Shown here: positions 17,628-26,731 of the stretch, in pieces | How positions within the stretch are numbered: position 1 is the stretch's first letter | Layout: every line of letters begins with the position of its first letter | NCBI RefSeq assembly: GCF_000165675.1 | Contig: NZ_AEIZ01000008.1 | Span: 23,070 to 87,069, forward strand | DNA: 64,000 nt | Direction of reading: 5' to 3' | Source: Leuconostoc fallax KCTC 3537 | GTDB lineage: Bacteria > Bacillota > Bacilli > Lactobacillales > Lactobacillaceae | Translations under genes and position numbers: made by a program | The notes under the pieces: model-generated | Seen by the model: the letters and a program-made list of their open reading frames with translations, nothing else | Databases searched by the model: none | What the model was told of the DNA's origin: nothing

Positions 17628-18071
17628 ATGAAACCTAAAGCGTTTCAAGAGTATATATCATTTGCAGTTAATGAATATGCCAAAGAGAAAATTGAAGTCG
17701 GGTCATGGTCAACCAAACAGGCTCAACAAAATGCTCAAATGACCTATGACCGCTTATTACCTAAAGGACTTAACACGCCTCATCATTTTTTATACTCTAT
17801 TTACGATGACACAGTTATAGTTGGTTATATTTGGTTTGGGGCTGACAATGAGAATCAATCCAGGGCATTTATTTTTGATTTTGAAATCTATCACGATTAC
17901 CAAAATAATGGTTTCGGATCACAAGCACTAAAACTCGTTTCAAATGAAGCCAAGAAAATGGGATTTGATACGATTGGACTACATGTTTTTGGTAATAATG
18001 ATAAGGCGATACATGTATATCAAAAAAGTGGCTTTGGCATTACAGATATAAAAATGCAGAAAAAGATCTAA
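17628..18071 (+). CDS. GNAT-family N-acetyltransferase
   Basis: The 147-aa frame has the acetyl-CoA-binding motif DYQNNGFGSQALKLVSNEAK near residue 98 and the GNAT tail GNNDKAIHVYQKSGF. It resembles ribosomal-protein or aminoglycoside-type small GNATs, with the substrate unknown. The start is odd: the strong AAAGGAG site lies 24 bases before ATG 17628, but exactly seven bases before an in-frame ATA at 17610. Starting there gives an N-terminus ILKLSPM, which looks like the usual beginning of this family. The true start codon may therefore have mutated from ATG to ATA, or be misread. Confidence 0.85.
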   Translation: MKPKAFQEYISFAVNEYAKEKIEVGSWSTKQAQQNAQMTYDRLLPKGLNTPHHFLYSIYDDTVIVGYIWFGADNENQSRAFIFDFEIYHDYQNNGFGSQALKLVSNEAKKMGFDTIGLHVFGNNDKAIHVYQKSGFGITDIKMQKKI

Positions 18072-18086
18072 TATAAAGGTCTTTTT
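18060..18086 (+). terminator. Rho-independent terminator
   Basis: AAAAAGATC pairs with GGTCTTTTT around TAATATAAA, overlapping the stop codon of the acetyltransferase. Confidence 0.7.
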
Positions 18087-18101
18087 ACTTTGCCAAAAGA
18101 T

Positions 18102-18659
18102 TTAGTTAGTCTCATGCATTACCAGTTCAATAGGTGAAAGCGTTCTGGTTTTATAATAAATATCAGTAATCTCCTCGACACTTCTCGGATATTGTTCAAA
18201 AACCCAAATTTTTATGATTGAAATTGTTGAATTTAATAACAGTGTTTGCGCATACTTTTGAGGAATTGTTATATTAAACTCATTATTGGTTTGGATGAAG
18301 TCACTAATCAGTTTCTCAAATTGCTTCAAAAAGACATCATCTAAACTTACTATCTTAAAAGATTGCATATGATTAAATATAAATTCAAATATTTTGGGAA
18401 TACCTTTACCTAAACCGCAGGCTACTAGATCCGAAATCAATAATTTATCAAGTTCAGCTAACAGTTCCCTTTCAACGGAAATAATGAAGTCATTAAAATC
18501 ATCATAATTCAAATAAAAAGTACCTCTGTTTAATCCTGCTTTTATTGTTAATTCTGATACTGATATTTTATCCAGTGATTTTATTTTGGTTAATTCATAC
18601 AAAGCAAATATCAGCTTATCTTTTGTTTTTCTTTTATCTTCATAAATCAACATTATCAT
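18102..18659 (-). CDS. TetR/AcrR-family transcriptional regulator
   Basis: The 185-aa protein has a typical N-terminal helix-turn-helix: TKDKLIFALYELTKIKSLDK, then ISVSELTIKAGLNRGTFYLNY at residues 33-53. A variable all-helical ligand domain follows. It is divergent from a quinone-reductase-like gene only 46 bases away, so it most likely represses that gene and itself from the shared region. ATG 18653 is an alternative start. Homologues of this subtype (TetR_C_33 type, with FYLNYDD) often sense quinones or aromatic stress, which fits the partner, but the ligand here is unknown. Confidence 0.88.
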   Translation of the reverse strand: MIMLIYEDKRKTKDKLIFALYELTKIKSLDKISVSELTIKAGLNRGTFYLNYDDFNDFIISVERELLAELDKLLISDLVACGLGKGIPKIFEFIFNHMQSFKIVSLDDVFLKQFEKLISDFIQTNNEFNITIPQKYAQTLLLNSTISIIKIWVFEQYPRSVEEITDIYYKTRTLSPIELVMHETN

Positions 18660-18705
18660 TTCTTTTGTTCATTGTTATATCACTCATATGCTATATATTA
18701 TAGTT
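18660..18705. promoter_or_regulatory. Shared divergent promoter/operator
   Basis: The 46 bases between the TetR gene and the quinone reductase hold overlapping AT-rich promoter-like sequence (CTATATATTATAGT) with dyad symmetry. This is a natural place for TetR binding. Confidence 0.5.
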
Positions 18706-19284
18706 ATGAAAATACTAATCATATATACCTATCCTCATCACAATAGTCTTAACGGTGCAATTTTTGATGCTGTTATACAAAACTTAAATAACGAACACGA
18801 TGTTAAAATTATTGATCTTTATCAAGAGCATTTCAACCCCGTATTAAATTTCGATAAAAATAATAAGCGTCGTGATTTGTTTTTATCTACTGAAACTAAA
18901 AAGTATAGAGAAGCTATTTCTTGGAGTAATCACCTTATTTTTATCTTCCCTATTTGGTGGAGTAGCATGCCTGCAATTTTAAAAGGCTTCATAGATAAGG
19001 TATTTGCACAAAATTTTGCCTATTCTTATGATTCGAATAAAATAATACCTCACAAACTATTACACGGAAAAACAGCTAGTATTATCGTAACGCATGATAC
19101 GCCACAATTTATCGCTAAGTATATACAAAAAGATTATGGGAAAATACTCAAAAAGCAAATTCTTGAAAATATGTGTGGCATTAGAGTAAACGCCTTAATA
19201 TCGTTTCCCAATGTTAGAAAAAGTAGTCTAAAACGACGTGCTAATTTCTTAAATAAAATAAAAGTGTACGCCAAAAAACTCTAA
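18706..19284 (+). CDS. NAD(P)H:quinone reductase, flavodoxin fold
   Basis: From ATG 18706 (MKILIIYTYPHHNSLN) the protein is 192 residues. The flavin-binding start YTYPHHNSLNGAI and the FPIWWSSMPAILKGFIDKV segment near residue 82 are typical of the MdaB/YwrO/modulator-of-drug-activity family, which reduces quinones by two electrons using FMN or FAD. It is divergent from a TetR regulator and is probably induced by electrophiles. An upstream ATG at 18688 would place the start in the operator. No strong ribosome site is visible, so the message may be nearly leaderless. It ends in a strong bidirectional terminator. Confidence 0.85.
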   Translation: MKILIIYTYPHHNSLNGAIFDAVIQNLNNEHDVKIIDLYQEHFNPVLNFDKNNKRRDLFLSTETKKYREAISWSNHLIFIFPIWWSSMPAILKGFIDKVFAQNFAYSYDSNKIIPHKLLHGKTASIIVTHDTPQFIAKYIQKDYGKILKKQILENMCGIRVNALISFPNVRKSSLKRRANFLNKIKVYAKKL

Positions 19285-19288
19285 AAAT

Positions 19289-19321
19289 AAAAAAGCCAAT
19301 TATGCTAATAATTGGCTTTTT
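19289..19321. terminator. Bidirectional terminator
   Basis: AAAAAAGCCAATTAT and ATAATTGGCTTTTT form a perfect long stem around three or four bases, between the quinone reductase and the MFS remnant. Confidence 0.85.
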
Positions 19322-19329
19322 GCTATGCG

Positions 19330-19677
19330 TTAGTCCGCTTGTCTATATATGTTTTTATTTATTAATAACAATATCAAAAATATTAAAATAAGCGTTACCG
19401 TATATAGCGGAAACACAAGTATGCGCCCGTTATGAAGCAAACTCATTATAAATGTTAGCATACTAATCAAACAATAATACATTAATCCGAATATTCCACT
19501 TGCTAAGACAATAACATCTGTGTAAGCATAAAGTGAACTTTTTAAAATAACAGGTAATGCAATATTAATACCTAGGAAAATACCAATTAACATACTTGGT
19601 TTTCTACCATATCTATCGGATAACATTCCCCATATCAACACACCTAGATCCCCAACTGAAATATTATATTCGTACAT
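19330..19677 (-). pseudogene. MFS transporter remnant
   Basis: Only 115 codons remain. They include the cytoplasmic loop motif A (GMLSDRYGRKPSML) and then four hydrophobic segments that do not follow in normal spacing. LYAYTDVIVLASGIFGLMYY is a helix from mid-protein, and the last segments look like another part of the transporter. A complete MFS protein has about 400 residues and 12 helices, so this is an internally deleted relic. Confidence 0.65.
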
Positions 19678-19698
19678 CAGATGACTATTTCATCCAAC

Positions 19699-20154
19699 TT
19701 AAATATGTCGGCTTAAAACGTCGGCTAATTCTTCCACTTCTTCTTTTTCAACTGCTCCAAATCGATTTAAAATAGGTGAGTCAATATCAATTACACCATA
19801 AGGTTCACCATTCCGATATATTGGAACCACTAACTCTGAATTGCTATCAGCATCACAGGCAATATGCCCAGCAAATGCATGCACATCAGGCACTACAAGA
19901 CTCTTGCGCTGTGAAAACGCACTACCAACAACGCCTGATTCAGGTTGAATATGCATACATGCTACTTTACCTTGAAAAGGTCCTAAATCTAACGTTTTAG
20001 TGTCTGCATTATAGATATAAAAGCCAGCCCAATTAACATCCCCATAATTATGGAAAATTAATGCAGCTGCATTGGATAAATTTGATACTGAATTGGTTTC
20101 ATTTTCCAACAGTGCATTTAATTGTTGCCCAATCAATGTATTCAATTGCTTCAT
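19699..20154 (-). CDS. Free methionine-(R)-sulfoxide reductase, GAF domain
   Basis: The 151-aa protein is a single GAF domain of the YebR/fRMsr type. It reduces free L-methionine-(R)-sulfoxide using cysteine chemistry and thioredoxin. Conserved parts are VNWAGFYIYN, LGPFQGKVACMHI, GVVGSAF, HIACDADSNSELVVPIY and GVIDIDSP. The cysteines in VACMHI and HIACDA match the catalytic pair of the family. With msrA and msrB elsewhere in the window, it completes repair of both free and protein-bound methionine sulfoxide. The next gene upstream, an NTP pyrophosphohydrolase, is 30 bases away on the same strand. Confidence 0.9.
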   Translation of the reverse strand: MKQLNTLIGQQLNALLENETNSVSNLSNAAALIFHNYGDVNWAGFYIYNADTKTLDLGPFQGKVACMHIQPESGVVGSAFSQRKSLVVPDVHAFAGHIACDADSNSELVVPIYRNGEPYGVIDIDSPILNRFGAVEKEEVEELADVLSRHI

Positions 20155-20184
20155 AAGATACCTCGCTTATTATATAATGTCCAC

Positions 20185-20739
20185 TCACAACTGCGAATAT
20201 TTAACCTGTTGTTCAATATCAGCTGAAATTTTAGGTTCTGGCTTATATTTTGCCTCCCATTCTTGTGGTTTGAGCACTTTGTTGGTGATTGGGTCGCGAT
20301 GTGGCTGACCATCAGGAAATAACTTATGCATATTAGCCGAATGGATTGCTGATAACGTATGCGTTGGCTCAACGTCCATTAATACATAACTACCAAAAGC
20401 TAAATAAATGATATCTCCCAATGAATCAACCTGTTGCACAATAGGTAAGTTAGTATTATCTGCTTTATTCAATAACTTTTGTTTAGCAGAATTGAGACGC
20501 TCTGTCATCTCAGTAAAAACTTGATTTATTGATTGTTCTGTTTGACAATGACTAACGGCTAATTCTGTTAGTTCTTCTAAAATAAAACCAACACGATTCA
20601 TTAATTCTTCCTGATTTAAAGCCGTTGGTTGCTCGGGTTGCCGGTCATCAAAAACTTGGTGAAAAGCTTCTGCTTGTTGATAAAGATGTTCTGTCATAAA
20701 TTCCAACTCCTCATCGATAATATTCATTACATCATTCAT
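20185..20739 (-). CDS. All-alpha NTP pyrophosphohydrolase (MazG/PRA-PH-like)
   Basis: The 184-aa protein has the metal-binding pair of all-alpha NTP-PPases: ILEELTEL near residue 53 and DSLGDIIYLAFG near residue 105, followed by SANMHKLFPDG. These enzymes split nucleoside triphosphates into monophosphate and pyrophosphate, usually to remove unwanted nucleotides. A histidine-pathway role (PRA-PH) is unlikely because no his genes are near. It lies just upstream of fRMsr on the same strand and downstream of the riboflavin operon. GGAG is present before ATG 20739. Confidence 0.75.
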   Translation of the reverse strand: MNDVMNIIDEELEFMTEHLYQQAEAFHQVFDDRQPEQPTALNQEELMNRVGFILEELTELAVSHCQTEQSINQVFTEMTERLNSAKQKLLNKADNTNLPIVQQVDSLGDIIYLAFGSYVLMDVEPTHTLSAIHSANMHKLFPDGQPHRDPITNKVLKPQEWEAKYKPEPKISADIEQQVKYSQL

Positions 20740-20775
20740 ATTATTCTAGCTTAAGATGATATTTCATACAATATT

Positions 20776-21243
20776 TTACACTGTGATTTGCTCATCAACA
20801 TCAATCAATTCCAAGAGAGATAGTGCGACCTCTGCTCCCTTATTACCTGCCTTTGCGCCAGATCGGTGTTGTGCTTGTACCAATGTGTCAGTCGTTAACA
20901 CACCGAAAACCACGGGCTGCATCGTATTGAGCCCAACTTGTAAGATGCCATTTGCTGCACCATTAATCACTAAATCATAATGATCCGTATCACCTTTAAT
21001 CACTGCCCCCAGTGTGATAATCCCATCATACTTTTGCATTTGTGCTACTTTGTTAGCCATCATAGGTAATTCAAAAGCACCTGGTACCCAGATAACATCA
21101 ATATTTTCTTGTTGTAAACCGTGCATGGTAAGAGCTTCTGTTGCCCCTTGAATTAATTGTTCCACAATTAAAGTATTAAATCGACTTGCAATGATTGCAA
21201 TATGTCTGTTTTCATGTTGTGTTAGGTTACCTTTATAAATCAT
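20776..21243 (-). CDS. ribH: 6,7-dimethyl-8-ribityllumazine synthase
   Basis: The 155-aa enzyme joins 5-amino-6-ribitylamino-uracil with 3,4-dihydroxy-2-butanone 4-phosphate, the penultimate step of riboflavin synthesis. Seen motifs are [43 protein letters not shown] with the catalytic histidine, and [13 protein letters not shown]. The length is normal for the family. It is the last gene of the ribD-ribE-ribBA-ribH operon, and its start overlaps the ribBA stop by four bases, indicating coupled translation. The symbol follows the E. coli/B. subtilis ribH name. Confidence 0.96.
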   Translation of the reverse strand: MIYKGNLTQHENRHIAIIASRFNTLIVEQLIQGATEALTMHGLQQENIDVIWVPGAFELPMMANKVAQMQKYDGIITLGAVIKGDTDHYDLVINGAANGILQVGLNTMQPVVFGVLTTDTLVQAQHRSGAKAGNKGAEVALSLLELIDVDEQITV

Positions 21244-22466
21244 CTGATTACTCTACTTTCTTTATTATTACAGCATGTGTTTGAACTTATTTTCTTAGTC
21301 GCCATGTATTGTTGGTTTGTATCATTGATTCCTGTGATAAGTGGCACACACTCAACGACTTCAATACCATATGCTATCAAGGCTTTCATTTTTTGTGGAT
21401 TATTGGTTAATAAACGTATTTTGCTCATCCCCGCTGCCTTTAATATTTCTGCTGCTTGGCGATAATCACGTGCATCTGGTTGATGGCCTAAAGCAACATT
21501 AGCATCATAGGTATCATATTGATTTTCTTGCAAAACATATGCTTTTAACTTTTCATGCAAACCAATCCCACGACCTTCTTGACGTAGATAAACAACAGCG
21601 CCACCCTCTTGATTGATTATCTCCAATGCTTTGTGTAATTGTGGGCCGCATTCGCAACGTAATGAACCAAATATTTCACCGGTCAGACATTCAGAATGAA
21701 CACGGACTAATGGTATCCCAGTGCTCAATTGACGGCTTTGCATCAGTAAATGTGGCTTACCATCTTTTCCTCGGTATTCCGTTAAATTAAAATCCCCATA
21801 AGTACTTGGTAAATGTACAGTTGTCTCCTGTTTAACTGTATATTGTGATGCGACCTGGCGATAAATTATTAAATCCTGAATTGACAACTGTGTTAAATGC
21901 TGTGTTTGTGCTAAATCAGATAATGCTTGTTCTCTCGCCATTGTGCCATCTTGAGCTAAAATTTCGATAATATAGGCAATTGGCGGTACACCGGCAATTT
22001 TAGCTAATTCTACAGCCCCTTCTGTATGTCCTTGGCGTTTTAGAACACCACCGTCTTCGGCCACTAATGGAAAAATGTGTCCAGGTGTTTCAAAATCAGC
22101 AGCTGTCGTACTTAAATTAGCTAATTGTTTAATTGTATGTGCTCGCTCATATGCAGAAACCCCAGTTGTACTACTCATGTGATCCACACTAACTGTAAAC
22201 TTTGTACCAAATTTTTCTGAATTGTGTGACGTCATTTGTGCTAAGGCTAATTGTTCAGCGCGTGCTCTGGTCATTGGAACAGCTAACACGCCACGCGCAA
22301 TACTTAAAGCTCGATTAATCGCTTCCGGTGTTACAAAAGAAGCTAAACCAACCAAATCACCTTCATGTTCACGATCCTGATCATCAGTCAGAATAATGAG
22401 TTCCCCCTGCTTTAATGCATTAACTGCTATCTTTACTTTTTCAATACTCTCTTCTGTCGTCATCAT
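21240..22466 (-). CDS. ribBA: Bifunctional 3,4-dihydroxy-2-butanone-4-phosphate synthase/GTP cyclohydrolase II
   Basis: The 408-aa protein makes both precursors of the pathway. The N-terminal RibB domain has [11 protein letters not shown] near residue 28 and [12 protein letters not shown]. The C-terminal RibA domain binds zinc through [18 protein letters not shown] near residue 262 and has RQEGRGIGL. The end of the protein ([11 protein letters not shown]) overlaps the ribH start. Starts of neighbouring genes also overlap here, typical of a tightly coupled operon controlled by the upstream FMN riboswitch. Confidence 0.96.
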   Translation of the reverse strand: MMTTEESIEKVKIAVNALKQGELIILTDDQDREHEGDLVGLASFVTPEAINRALSIARGVLAVPMTRARAEQLALAQMTSHNSEKFGTKFTVSVDHMSSTTGVSAYERAHTIKQLANLSTTAADFETPGHIFPLVAEDGGVLKRQGHTEGAVELAKIAGVPPIAYIIEILAQDGTMAREQALSDLAQTQHLTQLSIQDLIIYRQVASQYTVKQETTVHLPSTYGDFNLTEYRGKDGKPHLLMQSRQLSTGIPLVRVHSECLTGEIFGSLRCECGPQLHKALEIINQEGGAVVYLRQEGRGIGLHEKLKAYVLQENQYDTYDANVALGHQPDARDYRQAAEILKAAGMSKIRLLTNNPQKMKALIAYGIEVVECVPLITGINDTNQQYMATKKISSNTCCNNKESRVIR

Positions 22467-23059
22467 GCATCCCCTTTTGTTAGATATTTAGCTAAAATAT
22501 CGGTTTCAATATTCACTAGGTCATTAATTTCTAACGTTCCTAAATGCGTATGAGTCACCGTATGCGGAATAAGCCCTATTTGGAAAGTGTCCTTTGATGT
22601 GTTAATGACGGTTAAACTCACACCAGAAATAGCAATCGAACCTTTAGGCACTATCTGCGACATTAAAGTCGTGTCCGCCACAAGAAAAGTAAAGTAGACT
22701 GTTTCTTCTAATCTTTTCTTTTGTATAACCCGTGCTGTTGTGTCGACATGCCCCAAGACAAAATGGCCATCAAAACGTTCTGTTGCTAAGATTGATTTTT
22801 CAAGATTAACACTTTCGCCAATCTGGTAGTGGTTAACAATTGTCGCTTTAAAAGTGGGTATCATAATGTTAAAGAATGCATGGTGTGGCTCAAATGAAGT
22901 AATGGTCAAGCAAATGCCGTCTACCATGACACTTGCACCGACCTGACTATCACTAAAATAATCCTGATTAGTAGTAATGCCTATTCGTAAAGTATGATCA
23001 TGACGATGTTCGATATGATCAATTTGTCCAATTTGTTGTGTAATCCCAGTAAACATCAT
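22463..23059 (-). CDS. ribE: Riboflavin synthase, alpha subunit
   Basis: The 198-aa enzyme converts two molecules of ribityllumazine into riboflavin and the pyrimidine precursor. It shows the two lumazine-binding repeats: MFTGITQQIGQI and GICLTITSFE in the first, then GHFVLGHVDTTARV and GVSLTVINT in the second. The N-terminal MFTGI is characteristic. Both ends overlap neighbours by four bases (ribD upstream, ribBA downstream). The gene is called ribE in B. subtilis order and ribC in E. coli. Confidence 0.95.
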   Translation of the reverse strand: MMFTGITQQIGQIDHIEHRHDHTLRIGITTNQDYFSDSQVGASVMVDGICLTITSFEPHHAFFNIMIPTFKATIVNHYQIGESVNLEKSILATERFDGHFVLGHVDTTARVIQKKRLEETVYFTFLVADTTLMSQIVPKGSIAISGVSLTVINTSKDTFQIGLIPHTVTHTHLGTLEINDLVNIETDILAKYLTKGDA

Positions 23060-24096
23060 GACACCCCTTTTTCTAAGTGATTAAAATAACGTAACTTAAC
23101 CGCATTACCAATAGTTAGCATCTCATCTGGATTTTGTTGCAATGTCACGCTTGCTAAGCCGCTGTCCAATAATAATTTATCGGTTCGATATATCAAATAT
23201 TCGTTCCATAAATCTTGTGCAATAAAAGATTGAATCAAGCTGGGGCCGCCTTCAACCATTATTGATTGAATCTGCTGTTGTTGCGCGAGGTCATTAAGCA
23301 CACCAATTAAGCCATTATGGCTTTCTTTAACGTACGCATGCTTTTCGGCAAATGCGTGATTTTCAGTATAAATCAACCAACGATTTGAAAAATCAAACTT
23401 AATGTTTTGTAATCTACCACGCCTATCTAACACAATGCGTAATGGTTGGGGATGATGTAATGCTAGATATCGCACGGTTAAACTCGGCCAATCAGTGAGA
23501 AAAGTCTGGCTACCAATTAGAATGGCGCTTTTACTTGCGCGCTCTTGATGCACATCAATATCAGCTTTGTGGTTCGTTAATTTGATACGTGTCTTAGCAT
23601 TGTCCGACACAATACCATTCTTAGACGTCGCTAATTTAAGTTGTACATAGGGCAGCCGATGCTCAAAGTAATAGTGAAATTCAGGATTAAGTCGACGACT
23701 ATGTTCTGTGTTGAGTACATCAACTTGAATACCTGCCTGTTTCAAAATGGCTACCCCATGACCATTTGTCGATGGGTTTGGGTCAATACTGCCAATCACA
23801 ACACGCCTCAATCCCCACTTCGCCATTGATTGTGCACAAGAACCAACTTTTCCGTGTGTCGAACAAGGTTCTAATGTCACATACATGGTTGCATCAATAA
23901 CCTGTGCAGGATCTTTCAGCTGATGAAAGGTATTCATTTCTGCATGTTCTTGGCCAAATTGATGATGATAACCTGTCGCCAAAACAACATTATCTTTCAC
24001 AATAACCGCACCTACTCTGGGATTTTCAAAAGTTAAATCTTTATTGGCTTGAGCTGCTGTTTTTCCAGCCAAAGCCATGAGTGTTAAATCATTCAT
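23056..24096 (-). CDS. ribD: Bifunctional pyrimidine deaminase/5-amino-6-(5-phosphoribosylamino)uracil reductase
   Basis: The 346-aa protein catalyses the second and third steps from GTP. The deaminase half has the zinc site HAEMNTF near residue 50 and VTLEPCSTHGKVGSC near residue 72. The reductase half shows RPYVQLKLATS-like sequence (RLPYVQLKLATSKNGIVS) and MVEGGPSLIQSFI. The start is preceded by AAAGGAGG. It is the first gene after the FMN riboswitch and its terminator, so expression of the whole operon falls when FMN is plentiful. Confidence 0.95.
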   Translation of the reverse strand: MNDLTLMALAGKTAAQANKDLTFENPRVGAVIVKDNVVLATGYHHQFGQEHAEMNTFHQLKDPAQVIDATMYVTLEPCSTHGKVGSCAQSMAKWGLRRVVIGSIDPNPSTNGHGVAILKQAGIQVDVLNTEHSRRLNPEFHYYFEHRLPYVQLKLATSKNGIVSDNAKTRIKLTNHKADIDVHQERASKSAILIGSQTFLTDWPSLTVRYLALHHPQPLRIVLDRRGRLQNIKFDFSNRWLIYTENHAFAEKHAYVKESHNGLIGVLNDLAQQQQIQSIMVEGGPSLIQSFIAQDLWNEYLIYRTDKLLLDSGLASVTLQQNPDEMLTIGNAVKLRYFNHLEKGVS

Positions 24097-24120
24097 CTGT
24101 TTTCCTCCTTTTTTGGAGCA

Positions 24121-24154
24121 AAAAACCCGATGTGTTAATCACATCGGGTTTCAT
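24121..24154 (-). terminator. Regulatory terminator of the FMN riboswitch
   Basis: On the minus strand AAACCCGATGTG pairs with the matching CACATCGGGTTT around a four-base loop, then TTTTT. It lies between the riboswitch aptamer and ribD and is the likely off-state hairpin. Confidence 0.85.
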
Positions 24155-24222
24155 TATCAGATTAATTTAAAAAACTAGTCAAAAAAGCCACTAAACGCGA
24201 CACTAAAAACTAGATAATTTTA

Positions 24223-24359
24223 AATCTTCTCCCATCCAGACTTTAACTGTCGGTCACAGAATTTCACTGTGTCAACTACATATTCAATATGTAGGTCACG
24301 GACTAAGGTAGCATTGTACCATTACCGTCGGTCGGGAATTACACCCTGCCCCGAAGATT
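24223..24359 (-). promoter_or_regulatory. FMN riboswitch (RFN element)
   Basis: The minus strand carries the conserved RFN sequence. It runs from ATCTTCGGGGCAGGG through CCGACCGACGGTAATGG, AGTCCGTGACC and GTGACCGACAGT to GTCTGGATGGGAGAAGAT. The outer ATCTTC/GAAGAT stem closes it. FMN binding favours the downstream terminator and shuts off ribD-ribE-ribBA-ribH. Confidence 0.97.
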
Positions 24360-24471
24360 AATTATTTAACACTTAAAAATTTAGCATTTAAAAAATATTT
24401 GTCAAATCAATAATCATGTCAAAATAACAAGCAGTCATTCAATTATGCTTCTATCACTGCTTATCTAATGA

Positions 24472-25635
24472 TTATATTGAAGCTTCATAAAGAGCCACAA
24501 CATCAGCAACAGCCATTGGGACAAAACCATGATCCAAATGGCCCACACTCACTGCGCTTGTAGCCATTGCTTCAAAGTGTTCATTATTCTCAATGCCAAC
24601 ACCTGTCAATGTCATCGGTACCTCTAAACTAGAAATCCATTCTGCGGTAGTATCAATGGCTGCCTGAGCTATCGTGGCATTATCGCCATCAAGTTGCCAG
24701 ACATGACGACCAAAATTAGCAAACAATGACTGAGTATCCGCATTTAATGCAAAACGCATCCAATGTGGCGTCAAAATCCCCAAACCCACACCATGCGTAA
24801 TATCATAGTAAGCGGATAGCTCGTGCTCAATCGGATGAACTGTCCATTCATTCGCATTACCTGTTCCTACAAGGCCATTTAATCCCAACGTTGATGCCCA
24901 CATTAAATTAGCTCGTGCATCATAGTTATTGGGATCTTTCAAAGCAACTGGCGCCCATTTAATGACTGTCCGCATCAAACCTTCAATCATACCGGATTTC
25001 ACGTCATTATTTTGGGCAGTATCAAAATACTGTTCGGCTAAATGGCTGAAAATATCAATAGCACCGGCAGCTGTTTGCCATTTTGAAACTGAATATGTTA
25101 AAGTCGGGTCTAAGAATGATACTGCGGGGGTATTAGGACCAAAAGTATCTAACTTTTGGTTGGTATCAGGATTTGAAATAACCGAACCTGCATTCATTTC
25201 AGTTCCCGTCGCTGAGAGTGTCAAAATATCAACCACTGGTACCTGTGGCATTTCAAATCGCTTGCTTGAATCTAATACTAAGTCCCACGGATCTGATGCA
25301 TAAAATTTTGATGAGGCAATGAGTTTTACAGCGTCAATAACAGAGCCACCGCCAACGGCCAAAATAACATCAATATCATTGTCTTTAGCAAGCTGTTGAC
25401 CATCTCGTACTGACTCAATTTTGGGATTTGGTTCAATACCAGACAATTCAACAACATTTAAGCCGTCTAATGCTTTAATAACACGGTCATATAAGCCTGA
25501 CTTTTTAATTGATCCGCCCCCATACGCAAGCAAAATATTCTGTCCGAATTGCGACACGGCATCACGAAGTTCACTATCTATCCGATTCGCGCCGAAACGG
25601 ATGTCTGTTGCATTTTTAAATGTAAAATTTTCCAT
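24472..25635 (-). CDS. Iron-containing alcohol dehydrogenase (YqhD/butanol dehydrogenase-like)
   Basis: The 387-aa protein belongs to the group III metal-dependent alcohol dehydrogenases. The nucleotide-binding GGGS motifs are YGGGSIKKSG near residue 39 and AVGGGSVIDAVK near residue 93. Metal ligands are expected at the aspartate and histidine of AIDIFSHLAEQY and the histidines of HPIEHELSAYYDITHGVGL. The closest recognised kind is the NAD(P)H-dependent aldehyde reductase YqhD/BdhA, which reduces medium-chain aldehydes. It is a single gene with its own upstream region and a long gap to the riboflavin operon. Confidence 0.9.
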   Translation of the reverse strand: MENFTFKNATDIRFGANRIDSELRDAVSQFGQNILLAYGGGSIKKSGLYDRVIKALDGLNVVELSGIEPNPKIESVRDGQQLAKDNDIDVILAVGGGSVIDAVKLIASSKFYASDPWDLVLDSSKRFEMPQVPVVDILTLSATGTEMNAGSVISNPDTNQKLDTFGPNTPAVSFLDPTLTYSVSKWQTAAGAIDIFSHLAEQYFDTAQNNDVKSGMIEGLMRTVIKWAPVALKDPNNYDARANLMWASTLGLNGLVGTGNANEWTVHPIEHELSAYYDITHGVGLGILTPHWMRFALNADTQSLFANFGRHVWQLDGDNATIAQAAIDTTAEWISSLEVPMTLTGVGIENNEHFEAMATSAVSVGHLDHGFVPMAVADVVALYEASI

Positions 25636-25769
25636 ATTAAATATTTATTTAACCTTTTCTAAATGATAACCAGTATCTTGTTATTTAAAAATTCTGGTAC
25701 TTATATTTTAACAGTAAATAAGACGCTGAACCATTTGTAAACAAGGTTTTATGTAAAGACATCAGGATC

Positions 25770-25985
25770 TTACTGTGATGATTCTGCTGATGATGCATCT
25801 ACTTCCCAAAACAATGTATTCAGATCGGTTTCTAGTGCATATGCTAGTTTCAGGCACAATGCCAATGAAGGATTATATTTATCATTTTCAATTAAATTAA
25901 TGGTCTGCCTAGCAACACCAATACGTTGTGATAATTCGTATTGCGACAATTTTTTCTTTTGACGATATTGTTTGATTCGATTCAT
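25770..25985 (-). CDS. Small XRE-type HTH transcriptional regulator
   Basis: The protein is 71 residues from ATG 25985, chosen because TTGGAG stands six bases before it. An ATG at 26003 lacks such a site. It is essentially one helix-turn-helix domain: QYRQKKKLSQYELSQRIGVA, then RQTINLIENDKYNPSLALCL. This subtype (YgzD-like) is usually followed by a small membrane gene, which is not seen here. The target is unknown. Confidence 0.85.
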   Translation of the reverse strand: MNRIKQYRQKKKLSQYELSQRIGVARQTINLIENDKYNPSLALCLKLAYALETDLNTLFWEVDASSAESSQ

Positions 25986-26108
25986 AAACAACTCCAATGA
26001 CATCTATAAATTACTTTTATCATATCATTATTACGCCTGTATTCATTTTTAAAGCTAATAAAAAATTACCTTTACTATGTCAAAGCAAAGGTAATTTTTG
26101 ATATATCA

Positions 26109-26629
26109 TTATTCGTATTCTTCTAACGCTTTACGTAATATTTGCAACGTAGCTGAGTAATGAGCTATGCCATAATCAACGGTTATTTTTTGGTATCTGA
26201 CATTCCTTGCTTACGCCACCCATCCAACTGAGACTCTAATTTACTCAGCTTAGATTGCTTTCGTGCTATTTCTTCTTCGATAAATTGCTTTATCGTTTGA
26301 GCATCTAAGTAATCACTAAAATACATACGCATTAAAAAGTCCGATTTTAACACATCATCTGTAGTAGGTTTTATCAATGCCTCCAAAAAAACATTTTCCC
26401 CTTGCTTTGTTATCGCATACACATTTTTGTTGGGCTTATCATGTTGTGTTATTTGTTGTTTTGTTACTAAGCCATCGTGCTCTAACTTTTTTAAAGTTGG
26501 ATAAATCATACCAAAAGTACCATCAAAGAAGTGGTTTAAACGTTCTTGTAAAATATCATTAATTTCATAGCCAGTATGCGAGCTATCCTTTAGAATACCT
26601 AAGATAATCTCTTTACCTTTCATTGTCAT
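26109..26629 (-). CDS. PadR-family transcriptional regulator (one frameshift as given)
   Basis: With one A added to the run near 26192 the protein gains a C-terminal end (ITVDYGIAHYSATLQILRKA...) and has 173 residues from ATG 26629, where AAGG lies upstream. The winged-helix N-terminus is clear: ILGILKDSSHTGYEINDILQ, then GTFGMIYPTLKKLEHDGLVT. A helical dimerisation domain follows. It lies 100 bases downstream of a multidrug transporter on the same strand. LmrR-like PadR proteins repress such pumps and respond to the drug, so this pair is probably a sensor and effector. Confidence 0.88.
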
Positions 26630-26731
26630 CAATACACCTTCCATTTTTAAGTCACTAGCCATTATACACTACTATTAATGGACCCATACCCCGCTAGATA
26701 TGGGAATGTAACTTTAAACAATGAAACAATA

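Noticed and set aside
24929..25303. Plus-strand open frame of 124 codons within the alcohol dehydrogenase gene
   Set aside because: It is antisense to a clearly conserved dehydrogenase, has no ribosome site and no known motif.
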